Below, piece by piece: positions 46,898 to 59,025 of a stretch of 64,000 nucleotides of DNA. The notes under the pieces are model-generated. The model saw only the letters and a list, made by a program, of their open reading frames with translations. It did no database searches and was not told where the DNA came from. Each line of letters starts with the position of its first letter. Within the stretch, counting starts at the first letter, position 1. The position numbers and the translations under genes were made by a program. The DNA comes from Rhinopithecus roxellana (lineage: Eukaryota; Chordata; Mammalia; Primates; Cercopithecidae): positions 97,355,797-97,419,796 of the forward strand of contig NC_044566.1 in assembly GCF_007565055.1 (NCBI RefSeq), written 5' to 3'.

Positions 46898-47386
46898 TGT
46901 CAACCATTCTCCAAAGAGTTTATTGAACTGAGTTTATTCTGGGGTGTGCAGGGGATTTGCAAATCCAGGGCTATAGGGACCACAGGCATATCCAAACAGG
47001 TTGAAGCCAGGAGAAGCTTTTAAAGGCAAAAGGGAAAAGCATAGGGAATTTGTTTGGAAACAAAGAGAACACTGGATACAGGGGAGACTGTGTCAGTCAA
47101 ATGTTCCTGTGCATCCAGCTAGCTATCCTTGTGATGCAGGTAGCAAGCTGCAGTCTGAGCTGCAGTGGCCGCTGCAGGTGGGAAATGTCAATGAGGCTCC
47201 ATGGATTAGAGATGCAGAGACTGCTGGCAAAAGTTCTTATTACAGGCATATGTGCAGAAGAGCCCTTCAGAACTGCTTTATAGCAGTTCTTATGATAGAT
47301 GTGTGTGACAGCTCCCTTCTTAACCTCCTGGCTTTATTTATTTTTTGTTAGAGTTTAATACAAGTGACTTCATTTTGATTCTGACA
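46898..47386 (-). mobile_element. probable solo LTR (ERV, family unassigned)
   Basis: On the minus strand it runs from TGTCAGAATCAAAATGAAG to AATGGTTGACA, with TG...CA ends and a CAATAAACTC poly(A) signal about 30 bases before the end. Length about 489 bases. No internal retroviral sequence next to it. Flanking duplication not seen. Confidence 0.6.
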
Positions 47387-48795
47387 GCTCTCACAAGGGA
47401 AAGGAGCTAGAAACTTTAAATAATTGTCATTCATGTCATATCAATTTAACACATAAAGGTTTTATGTAGTTATCAACATTTACAATTCTTATATTGCCAT
47501 TTAATTGACGTTATTATGTATGCCCAAGTTTATAAACCAAACCTTAAATAATTCTTATTAATGAATATTATTCTATTATATAGATACAACATTCTCTAAT
47601 AGTTTCCAGAGCAAACAGAGCCCCAATAAGTGTCTCTGGGCAAATGTTTTTCTTTCATAATACTTAATGCCAGACTGTACCGCAAAAGCTCTGCTTATGT
47701 TTGCAATGTCAACATATTATATGACTGGAAACATTTCCTTTAAGACCTATCAATATTAGGCTGTAAAATCTGTATTGATTTTTGCTCCACTTAATGGCCA
47801 GTGGCCTCTGAATAGTTTTAATATTCATCTCTTCATTTGGAAGACTGGGCACTGTATGCACTGACTTCTTGTGTTACCGCCTGTTAATATTCTTTTATCA
47901 TCTGTCCTGTGGAATCGGAGTTCCAAATGCTTAAAATTTAATCAATTTTTTAGTATGTTAAATAAATTTTTCTCAGCATTCCAACTCCAAGACTCTGTGT
48001 CTCCCTCTCTACCATTCTTCAGCAGGACTATACATATTGATCAAAGTATACACATATGAATTTGCCAATTATTAATCTGAATTTTAAGTCCTACAATGAG
48101 TTTCGACAAACTATTCCAAGTAACATAAATTTACTTCAAACAAAGCTTAACATAAAATGATTCTGAAATATATGAATCCTGTGCTTGTATTTTTCTCTAA
48201 ACCAAATCCAATCTAATTATAATTATTCTTACACACATGCAAAATTGTTTTAACTTTTAAAAATGACTTGTAGTTTTGAAATGTAACGTGTTCTCCCATC
48301 TTAATGCCCATTAAGATTTCTCTCATAGAATTAAGTACAAGTTGAGTACTTTCCTATGAAATAATCACAAAAATATGATTCCATGCAAAAGTTGGAATTT
48401 AAAACATACCATTTACAATCACACTAAAAATACAAAATACTTAGGTATACACTTTTTTAAAAAATGTACAAAACAGTATCTGTACATTAAATTAAAAATT
48501 GCTGATATAAGATATCAAAGGAGACCTCAATAAATGGAGACATCCCTACTATGTTCATGCATTGGAGGACTCAACATAATAAAGGTGTCAATTCTCCCCA
48601 AAATAATCTATAAATTTATTACAACTCCTATTCAGATATCTCAAGACTTTTTATAAACACAGACAAGTTTATTCTAAAATGTATATGGAAAGACACCAAC
48701 CTTAAAATATCTAAAACAATTTTGACAAAGAACAAAGGAGAGAAGAACCACTTTACCCAATATTAAGGATAACTACTATTAAATAAGCAGGAGGC

Positions 48796-49078
48796 GGCCG
48801 GGCGCAGTGGCTCATGTCCGTAATCCCAGCACTTTGGGAGGCCAAGGTGGGTGGATTGTTTGAGGTCAGGAGTTCAACACTAGCCTGGCCAACATGACAA
48901 AACCCCATTTCCACTAAAAACACAAAAAATTAGCCAGGCGTGGTAGCGGGTGCCTATGATCCCAGTCACTAGGGAGACTGAGACAGGAGAATAGCTTGAA
49001 CCCAGGAGGCAGAGGCTGCAGTGAGCCGAGATCACGCCACTGCACTCCAGCCTGGGTGATAAGGCAAGATTCTGTCTC
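48796..49078 (+). mobile_element. Alu element (AluS-like)
   Basis: GGCCGGGCGCAGTGGCTCATG to TTCTGTCTCAA, followed by a TCAATCAGTCAATTAATCAATAA simple tail in place of poly(A). Confidence 0.92.
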
Positions 49079-49099
49079 AATCAGTCAATTAATCAATAA

Positions 49100-49455
49100 G
49101 CAAGAGGCCACTGGCCTGAGGCCATCTCCATACTTTCAGCTTCCACTTAATGAACTACAACCTAACTTAAACTGAAAATCTAACTTAAGAAGGTAATAAC
49201 AGTGGTGTCTCGGCCAATCATAAGCAGCCAAGCTGCCACGAATCACAGGCAGGTAACTGACCAGACCATATCCAAATAAGGCAAAGGCCTAGCTGTAACC
49301 CATCAAACGATTTCTGTACCTCACTTCCGTTTTCTGTCTATAAGTACTCACTGCCCACATTGCAGAGCCCAGCTCTCTGACTCTTTTCTGGTTGTGAGGA
49401 GTGATGACTTCATTGATCATTCTTTGCTCAAATAAACTCTGCTAAGTGTAAATTC
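49100..49455 (+). mobile_element. probable LTR remnant inside the outer L1
   Basis: AATCATAAGCAGCCAAGCTGCC, TTCTGTCTATAAGTACTCAC (TATA-like), AGAGCCCAGCTCTCTGACTC, then CAAATAAACTCTGC (poly(A) signal). LTR layout; family not assigned. Confidence 0.5.
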
Positions 49456-52400
49456 TCAAAAATTTTTATTTTAATACTATCTACCTATAGTAATCAACAG
49501 AGTGCAGGAATGACAAAGGGACAGACACATACATTAAAGGATTGGAATAAATATCCTAGAAATACTCCCATAAAAGTACAGTCAACTGATTTTTGAATAA
49601 GGTGCAAAAGCAATTCAATGAAAGAAAGAAAGCCTTTTCAAAATATGGTGCTGAAGGAATCTGATACCTAAAGGCAAAACAAATGTATTTCGACCTAAAC
49701 CTCATACCGTCATACAACAATTAACTCAAATAGACTATGGGCTTACAAGTAAAACATAAAACCATACAACTTTTAGAATATATGAGAAAAGTTTTAGATC
49801 CTAGGGCTTAGTGAATACTTCTTAGACATGACACCAAAAGCACAGTCTACAGAAGTAAAAACAAAAATCAACAAATTGAACTTCATCAAATTTAAAGACT
49901 GAGGAATGCATTCAAAGATGGCTGATGAGAGGTATCTGAAAGTCACCTTCTTCACCAGGAAGAAACAAAATAGCAAGTATAGATCATCTAGGAGAGAACA
50001 CTGGAGTCCCAACAGAGAAGTGACAGGAAACACCTAAGAAGAGGAAGAAGGGAGAAGTAAGGCAGCCTGCTTGGCTGGGGTAAGAGCCCAAAGAGGCTCC
50101 AAATGCAGGTAAAGAGTAAGTAAGTGATCTCTAGCAGTCCACATTCCCACTGTGGACTCCTCCAATCCTAGCTGGAGAGCCTCTCAACCCTTGTGGGCCC
50201 TGAAAGTAACCTGTTGCATGGAGACTGCATGATAGCATTGCTCCAAAGGAGATCACACTGGATCCTACACACCTTCCAAGTCCTATGCACCTACAACATG
50301 GTGCCCCTGTGAGAATACAGCCCTTACCAGGCCGCATCCGGCCCTGGGGCCCACCCAACAGTTCCTGCATCTCCACATCCATTGTGCCCCACTGACATCC
50401 CCCCACCTGCAGATGTCACTGCAGCTGGCTGCTCCCAGCACAGCCAAGCACAAGCCATTAGCAGCAAGCCCCCCAACCCAGAAGCAAGATTGCTACACAT
50501 TTTAAAATGTACTGAGCACAGGCTCTCTTGCCAGCAGCTGCCACCTAGGGACAAAGTGTGTGCTCCCCAGCCACCTGCCTACAGCTGCTAGCACTGAAAA
50601 AATCCCCGCCTTACCCAGTAGCAGGACTGCAGCACAGCCACTGCTGCCCCCATCCAAGCACTTCACTGAAAGTCTAGGGATCACCCCTCCCTTACCCACC
50701 ACAGCCAGCACCTGTACATATCACCGGGTGGGGGGCTGAGGATAGTTCTGCCTGGCATGGTTCACTACCTCTGCCTCTGCCCAAGTGCCCAAGCACCCTA
50801 TCCTGGGGCCTGGGAATTTATCTGCCCAGTCTATCCCCATTGGCGCCTGATGCACTCCTTCCTGGAGCTTGAGGGTGAGCCCACCCAGCCTGCCATACCA
50901 CCACAGTGGCACACACCAGGACACACCACCTGTGGCCTGGGACTGACCCACTCAGCACAGTGTAGCCATCGCCAAGACCACCTCAGACCAGCTGCGATCC
51001 AAAGGGTTGTCCCACCACTGCTACTGTCATTGCCCAGACCACAACTGCTGCCCAGGGACCCAATGACCCGCCCACCTGTCCAGTCCACTGCTGCCATTCC
51101 CTGTACCAAAGTAGGCCACCTGGAGGCCCAAGAATTGGTCCACTAATTCTTGGTTGGACCCACTAACATAAATGCCAGTATATGCCACCTTAGAGTACTA
51201 AGTTACGCATGTTTGGCCTGCCACTGCCCCCACTGGGGCCCAAGAACTGGCCTATCTGGCATCCCCATCCCCTGCAAAACTACAAAACAGCTTCCAATAA
51301 CAATTGCATCTTAAGCCACTGAAGAAATCACAGACACCACTGACACTGATTACAGTCAGACAAATTATATGGATACTATACTACTACACACACCAAGAAT
51401 CAAAGCCCTTCGAAGTGCCCTACCCAACCAAAACCATAAATACATCTTAAGGAGAAAGTCCTCTCCTACAAGAGCAAATCCAAAAAAATTGAAGAAATGA
51501 CAGTTACATTATTAATAGATGCACAAATATCAACATGAGAACTTAAATATGAAAAAGCAATGAAATACGACATCTCCAAAAGAAAACAATAACTCTCCAG
51601 CAACAGATTCCAATGAAAAAGAAATGCGTGAAGTGCCAGAAAAGGGATTCAATATGACAGTAAAAAAGTTCTGTGAGATATATGAGAACAGAGATAGACA
51701 ATACAAAGAAATTAGAAAAACAATCCAGCATACGAATGAAAAATGTATAAAAGAGATACGTATCATTTTAAAAAAGAATCAAACAGAAATACTGGAACTA
51801 AAGAATTCACTTAATGAAATTTTAAAATACATTTAAGAGCTTCAACAATAGACTACAGCAAGCAGAACAAACAATTTCAGAACTTGAAGACAGGTCCTTT
51901 GAAATAAGCCAAACAGAAAAAAAAAAAAACAAAAAAGAATGAAAAAGAATAAACAAGCTTATATGACATACAGAACACCATAAAGTAACCAATTATTTGA
52001 ATTTTTGTTGTCACAGAAGGTGAAGAGAAAACCACAGTAATAAAAAACTTACGTAACAAAACAATAGCTGAAAACATCCCAAGTCTAGCAAAAGATTTAG
52101 GCATCGATAGACAGAAAGCTCAGATAACCCAAAATAGACACAGTTCAAAAAGGATTTCTCCATGGCACATAATAGTCAAACTGTCAAAAGTCAAAAACAA
52201 GGAGAAAGTTCTGAAAACAGAAGATAAAAACATCTAGTCACTTATAAGGGAAACCGCATTGGACTAACAGGGGATTATTTCTCAGTAGAAACCTTACTGG
52301 CCTGCAGGGAATGGAATGATATACTCAAAGTGCTAAGAGAAAATTGTCAACCAAGAATATTACACCCAGCAAAGCTACCCTTCATAAATGAAGGAGAAAA

Positions 52401-52956
52401 ATAAAGTCTTTCCCAGACAGATTCATTACCTTATAGCATTTCAATTCTATAAGAAATGCTTAAGGGAGTCCTAAACCTAGATGCAAAAGGACAATATCTA
52501 CCATCATGAAAACACACTGTATAAAACTCACTGGTAGAACAAACACACAAATGAGAAAGGATTCCAATGTTACCACTACAGAAAACCACCAAACCAAAAA
52601 TATAAACAATAAGAGAAAAACAAATGAACAAAGGATATACAAAACATCCAGAAAACAATAAACAATATGACCAGAATGAAATCTCACCTATCAGTAATAA
52701 CTTTTCAAGGTTAAACAGATTAAATTTTCTTCTTAAAAGATTGATTGAATGGATTTTTTGAAAATGGATCTAACTATATGGTGCTTACAAGAAACTCACT
52801 TCACCTGTAAAGACACATGAAGACTGAAAGTAAAGGGACAGAAGACCTTCCATGCAAATGGAAACCTAAAGCAAACAGGAATAGCTATATTTAGATAAAA
52901 CGTATTTAATGGTTTAAGAAAGAACCGTTAAAAAAAAAAAAAAAAAAAAAAAGACA

Positions 52957-53240
52957 CGCCAGGCATGGTGGCTCACACATGTAATCCCAGCACTTTGCGG
53001 ATCACCTGAGGTAATAAGTTCAATATCAGCCTGGCCAAAATGGCAAAACCCCATTTCTACTAAAAACACAAAAATTAGCTGGGTGTGGTGGTATGTGCCT
53101 GCAGTCCCAGCTACTCAGCAGGCTGAAGCAGGAGAATTGCTTGAACCCAGGAGGTGGAGGTTGCAGTGAGCTGAGATTGCACCACTGCACTCCAGCCTAG
53201 GTGACAGAGCAAGACTGTCTCACAAAAAACAAAAAGACAA
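52957..53240 (+). mobile_element. Alu element (AluS-like) in inner L1
   Basis: CGCCAGGCATGGTGGCTCACAC to CACAAAAAACAAAAAGACA; the left arm lacks GGAGGCCGAGG. Flanks share AAAAAGACA. A separate A-run (52930-52952) sits before its 5' end. Confidence 0.9.
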
Positions 53241-54593
53241 AAGTCATTACATAATAATGAACGGATCAGTTCAGCAAGAGGATATAACAATTCTAAATAT
53301 ATATGTACCCAACACTGGAGCACCCACATATGTTAAGGCAAATATTACTAGATATAAAAGGAAAGACAGTCTCCAAGATAATAATAGTGGGGGACTTTAA
53401 TACCCCACTCTCAGCATTACATAGATGATTTAGACAGAAAATCAACAAAATGTTGGCTATAACTGAACTTTAGAGTAAACAGACTAACAGACATTCACAG
53501 AACATTTTACCCTAAAACAGTAGAATATACATTCTGCTCATCAGCATATGCAACATTCTCAAGGACAGACGTATATTAGGCCATAAAACAAGTATCAACA
53601 AATTTTTAAATATCAAAATCATGTAAGTACTTTCTCAGACCACACTGGAATAAAACTAGAAACTAATACCAAGAGGAACTTTGGAAACTATACAAATACA
53701 TGAAAACTGGGTCAAGAAATCAAGATGGAAATTAAAAAAATTTTTTGAAACAAACGAAAATGGAAACACAACATACCAAAACCTATGGAATACAGCCAAA
53801 GCGGTGCTAAGAGAAAACTTTGTAGCAATAAACACATGTATCAAAAAAAAAAAAAGATTTCAAATAAACAATCTAACATGCATCACAAGGAACCAGAAAA
53901 GGAAGAACAAACCCAAAATTAGTAGAAGAAAAAAATAATAAAGATCACAGCAGAACTAAATGAAATTGAGACTAAAAAAACAGCGCAAGGGATCAAAGAA
54001 ACAAAAAGTTGGTTTTATGAGAAGATAAACAAATTGATAAACCACAAGCTAGATTAACCAAGAAAAAACGAGAAAAGGCCCAAATAATCAAAATCAGAAA
54101 CAAAAAGGAAATATTGTAACTCATACCCAAGAAATACAAAAAATCCCCCAAAGACTATAATTAGCAGCTATCTAATAACAAACTGGAAAATCTAGAGGAA
54201 ATGATAAATTCCTGGAAACCTACAACCTACCAAGGCTGAACCAGGAAGAAACAGAAAACCTGAATAGACCAGTAACAAGATTAAACCAGTAATTAAAAAG
54301 TCTCCCAACAACGAGAAGCCCAGAACTGGATGGATTCATTGCCAAATTCTTCCAAAAGTATAAAGGAGAAATAATACCAACTCTCCTCAAATTATTACAA
54401 AAACTGAAGTGGTGGCAATTCTCCCGAACTCATTCTATGAGGCCAGAATTACCTTGAAACCAAAACCAGACAAGGACACAAGAAAGAAAGAAAGAAAACT
54501 ACAGGCCAATGTCTTTGATGAACACAGATGGAAACATCCTCAATGAAATACTAGCAAACTGAATCCAATAGCATGACAAAAAGGTAAGACACC

Positions 54594-54898
54594 GGCTGGG
54601 TGCAGTGGCTGATGCCTGTAATCTTGGCACTTTGGGAGGCCAAGGTGGAAGGATCTCTTAAGCCCAGGAGTTTGAGACCAGCCTGTGCAACAAAGTACGA
54701 CCCAGTCTCAAAAAAAAAAAAAAAATTAGCCAGGCATGGTGGTGCACACCTGTGGTCCCAGCTAATCAGGAGGCTCAGGCCAGAGGATCACTTGCGCCCA
54801 GTAGGTTGAGGCTGCAGTGAGTCATGTCTGCACCACTGCACTCCAGTCTGGGCAACACAGGAAGACCCTATCTCAAACAAAAATGAAATCAGAAAACA
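54594..54898 (+). mobile_element. Alu element (AluJ-like) with target duplication
   Basis: GGCTGGGTGCAGTGGCTGATGCC to ATGAAATCAGAAAACA, flanked by perfect TAAGACACC at 54585-54593 and 54899-54907. Inserted in ORF2 of the inner L1. Confidence 0.93.
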
Positions 54899-56273
54899 TA
54901 AGACACCATGATCAAGTGGGATTTATCCCAGAGACATAAGAATGGTTCAACATTTAGAAATCAATATGTGATACAATATATGGACAAAACAAAGGGTAAA
55001 AACCATACAATCATCTCAAAAGATACAGTAAAAGCATCTGATAAAATTTAAAGCCCCCCTCAGGACAAAAACTCTAAACAAACTAGGCATAGAAGGAACA
55101 TATCTCAACAAAATAAAGACCATTATGACAAATCCACAGTTAACATCATAGCGAATGGGGAAAAATTGAAAGCCTTTCCTCTAAGAACTGAGACAAGACA
55201 AAGATGTACACCTTCACCACTCCTACTCAATGTAGTACTAGGATTCCTAGGCAGACCAGTCAGGCAAGAGGGAGAAATAAAAGGCATCCAAATTCAAAAA
55301 CATGAAGTCAAACTGTCCCTCTTTGCAGATGGCATGATCTTATATTTAGAAAAAACAAAAGACTCCAAAATAACTCTCAGAACTATTTTTTTTTTCATTC
55401 AGTAAAGTTTCAGGATACAAAATCAACATACAAAAATCAATAGCATCTCTATACACCAATAATGAAATCAGTTAAAAAGAAATTAAGAAGGCAATCCCAT
55501 TCACAATAGCAATAATAAAAATAAAATTCCCAGGAGAAAATTTAACCAAGGAATTGGAAGACTTCTACAAAGAAAACTACAAAATACTGTTGAAAGAAAT
55601 GTAAAAAGACAAAAACAAGTGGTAAGACATCCTATGCTCACAAATCAGAATTAACATGGTTAAAATGACCATACTACCCAAAGCAATCTACGGATTCAAG
55701 GATATCTGTGATATCCTTCTGTGAAGGATTTTTTCACAGAAATAGAAAAAACATCATACAATTCATATGAAACCAAAACAGAGCCTGAATAGCCAAAGCA
55801 ATACTGAGCAAAAAGAACAAGGAGGCATCAGGCTACCTGACTTCAAAGTATATTACAAGGCTATAGTGACCAAAACAGCATGGTACTGGTACAAAACCAG
55901 ACACATACATCAATGGAACAGATTAGAGAACCCAGAAATAAATCCATGTACTTACAGCAACTGATTTTTAACAAAGGGGCTGAGAACATTTATTGGGGAG
56001 AGGACAGACACCCTCTTCAATAAATGGTGCTGTGAAAACTGGATATCTATATGCAGCAGATTGAAACTGGATCCCTGTCTCTAAGTACAAAAATCAACAC
56101 AAATGCCTTAAAGACTTAAAACATAAGACCTAAAATGATAAAGCTACTAGAAGAAAACATGGGGAAAACGCTTTAAGACATTGGTCTAGGCAAAGTTTTT
56201 ATGGCCAAGATCTCAAATGCACAAGCAAGAAAAAAATAAACAAATGGTATTATATTAAACTAAAAAGCTTCTG

Positions 56274-56569
56274 GGCTGAGAATGGTGGCTCACACCTGTA
56301 AACCTACCACTGTGGGAGGCCAAAGTGGGAGGATCACTTGAGGCCAGGAGTTTAAGACTAGCCTGGGTAACATAGCACGATCCCGTCTCTACAAAAAATG
56401 TTTTAAAATTAGCCAGGCCTAGTGATGCACACCTGTAGTCTCAGTTACTCGGGGGACTGAGGCAGGGGGATCACTTGAGCCCAGGAATCTGAGGCTGCAG
56501 TAAGCCATGATCATGCCACTGTACTCCAGCATAGGTGACAGAGACCCCAACTCAAAATGTAAAAATAAT
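56274..56569 (+). mobile_element. Alu element (AluJ-like) in inner L1
   Basis: GGCTGAGAATGGTGGCTCACACC to AAAATGTAAAAATAAT. Flanks AAGCTTCTG (56265-56273) and AAGCCTCTG (56570-56578) are the target duplication with one change. Confidence 0.93.
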
Positions 56570-57150
56570 AAGCCTCTGCATAGCAAAAGACATAATCAAC
56601 AGAGTGGACAGACAAGTTGTTGACTAGAGAAAATACATGCAAACTATTCATCCAACAAGCGGCTAATATACAGAATATACAAGGAACTGAAAGAAGTCAA
56701 CAGTAAGAAAACAAAAAATCCCATTTAAAAATGGGCAAAGGACATAAACAGACATTTCTCAAAAGGCAGACAAATAGCCAACAGCTATATGAAAAAAATG
56801 TTCAACATCACTAATCATCAGGGAAATGCAAATCAAAACAATTAATGAGAACACCTCACCCAGTTAGAATGGCTACCATAAAAAGACAAAAAATAACGGA
56901 TGCTGGCAAGAATGCAGAGAAAAGGGAACTCTCATACACTGTTGGCAGGAATGTAAATTAGTACAGCCACTATGTAAAACAGTATGGAGATTTATCAGAA
57001 AACTAAAAACAGAACTACTACACAATCAAAATCAGTATATCAAAGGGATACCTGTACCCTCATGTTTATTGCAGCACTATTCACAATAGTAAAGATATGG
57101 AATCATACCAAATGTGCCCATCTACAGATGAATTAATAAAGTAAGTATGG

Positions 57151-57380
57151 GGTGTGTGTGTGTGTGTGTAGAGAGAGGGAGAGGGAGAGGGAGAAGGATG
57201 GGGAGAGGGAGAGGGAGAAGGATGGGGAGAGGGAGAGGGAGAAGGATGGGGAGAGGGAGAGGGAGAAGGATGGGGAGAGGGAGAGGGAGAGAGAGAGAGA
57301 GAGGGGGAGGAGGAGGGGGGGAGGGGAGGGAGAGGGGGAGAAGGGGAGAGAGAGAAAGAGAGAGAGAGTGAGAGAGAATG
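57151..57380. repeat. GT run and GA-rich 24-base minisatellite in the inner L1
   Basis: (GT)n is followed by four copies of a 24-base unit, GGGGAGAGGGAGAGGGAGAAGGAT and near versions, then irregular GA/GGGA tracts. Open frames here on both strands (57081-57503 and others) are Arg/Glu/Gly or Ser/Pro/Leu repeat translations, not genes. Confidence 0.95.
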
Positions 57381-57904
57381 AATGAACGAGAATGGGATAC
57401 TACCTGGCCATAAAAAAGAACTAAAATCATGTTCATATGCAGCCACATGGATGGAACTGGAGGTTATTAGTGAAATATAAGCCAGGCACAGAAAGACAAA
57501 CATTGGATGTTCTCACATATATGTGGGAGAAAAAAAAAAAAAGTTACTTTCATAGAGTTAGAGAGTAGGATGATAGACACAATAGACATTAGAGACTGGA
57601 AAGGGTGTGTCAGTGGGATGCGGGGATGAAGACAAGTTAATGGGTACAAACACAGCGAAGAGGAGTAAGAGGTAATGTTTAATAGCAAAGTAGGGTAGTT
57701 AACAATATACTATTTCAAAATAGCTGGAAGAGAGGACGTGAAATGTTCCCAACACACAGAAATGAAAAATATTCAGTGATGGATATTCTGAACACCCTGA
57801 CTTGATCATCACACAGTCTATGCATATAATAAAGCATCACATATTCCTCATGAATACATAAATATACACAATTATGTATTAATTTAAAAATTAGATATTT
57901 TCTT

Positions 57905-59025
57905 CTACAAAACACCCTGTGAAGAGGATGAAAGGAAAAGCTTCAAACTGAGGGAAAATATTTGCAAACCACATATCCAACAAAGTATCTAAAATATATA
58001 AAGGACATTTAAAACACAACAATAAAAAAGCAAACAAGCCAATTAGAACATGGGCAGAAAACATGAACAGACATTTCATTGAAAAGGACTTACAGATGGC
58101 AAATAAGCACAGGAAACAATGTTCAACATCATTAGTAATCAGGGAAATCCAAATTAAAACCACAATATAGCAACACACCTACCAGAATGGCCAAAATAAA
58201 AAATAATGACAATACCAAATGCCAGCAAGAATGCAGAGGAATGTAAAATGGTACAATCACTCTGGAAAGCAATTTGGTGCTTTCTTACAAAATAAACATG
58301 CAATAACCATACAACCCAGTAACTGCACTCCTGGACATTTATCCCAGGGATAACAAAAATTCATGTTCACACAAACATCTGTACAAGAATGTTCATGGCA
58401 GCTTTATTTGCAATAGTCAAGAAATGGAAATAACCCAAATGTCCATCAGCAGCTAAAAGGAACAAACTAAGTGGGATATGTAAAAATCTAGATAAATCTC
58501 CAGAAAATTATGCTGAGTAAAAAGAGTCAATTCTAAAAGGTTGTATAACATTTGATTCCAGTTATGTAAGATTTTAGAAATGTCAAAATTTAAGAAATGA
58601 ATATCAAATTAGTGGATGCCAGAAAGTATGACTAGGGGGCCAGAGCAGCGTGGGATGGAAATTGGCATGGTTATAAAGGGTAACAGGAAGAATCCCAGGG
58701 TAAAAGAACACCAAGTTAGTGTCTTGACTATGGTGGTAGGTACATGAACCAACACGTGATAAAGTATATGGAATACATGCAACGAAGAAATGAATACTAC
58801 TAAAACTGAAGAAATCTGAATAGATTGATAAATTGTATCAGTGTCAATATCCTGGTTGTGATACAGTGCTATAGTTTTACACTATAGATAAATTCATAGA
58901 TACAAAAACAACTTTGTTATTGGAGGAAACTGGGTAAATGGTACCTGTAATCTCTTTGTATTATTTCTTACCACTGCACGAAAATCTACAATTATCTCAA
59001 TAAAAATTCCAATTAAAACTAAAAG
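57905..59025 (+). mobile_element. outer (older) L1, 3' piece
   Basis: AAACACCCTGTGAAGAGGATG follows, in L1 order, the point where the outer L1 broke off at 49904. It continues GCAAACCACATATCCAAC ... CATGGCAGCTTTATTTGC ... to ATTATCTCAATAAAAATTCC. Confidence 0.85.

Larger units (their letters stand above)
48410..49904 (+). mobile_element. outer (older) L1, 5' piece of ORF2
   Basis: L1 ORF2 text: TACTTAGGTATACACTTTT, TCTATAAATTTATTACAAC, then after the Alu and LTR-like insert TACAGTCAACTGATTTTTG ... TTGAACTTCATCAAATTTAAAG. It stops where the inner L1 5' end begins and picks up again at about 57905. Confidence 0.8.
49905..57895 (+). mobile_element. nearly full-length inner L1 (old primate/L1PB-L1MA age)
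   Basis: Order fits a complete L1. 5' UTR from about 49905, with a GC-rich stretch to 51.5 kb. ORF1 coiled-coil remnant 51624-51836 (KKNQTEILELKNSLNEILKY). ORF2 endonuclease/RT from about 52.7 kb, 3' UTR ending near 57890. ORF2 is broken by stops and three Alus, but an RT piece at 55166-55405 reads LSLFADGMILYLEKT: the catalytic FADD is FADG. A C-terminal piece is at 55767-55964. Dead element, antisense to DNAJC3. Removing the Alus leaves about 7 kb. Confidence 0.85.

Noticed and set aside
50131..51146. Several overlapping open frames on both strands in GC-rich DNA
   Set aside because: They lie in the 5' UTR of the inner L1. High GC gives few stops; no known domains; frames overlap on both strands.
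57160..57300. Regular repeat units that might suggest a CRISPR-like array
   Set aside because: Units are tandem without unique spacers, GA-only, and in a primate intron. A minisatellite.
57081..57503. 140-codon minus Ser/Pro-rich open frame
   Set aside because: Translation of the GA-rich minisatellite. Low complexity and present on both strands.
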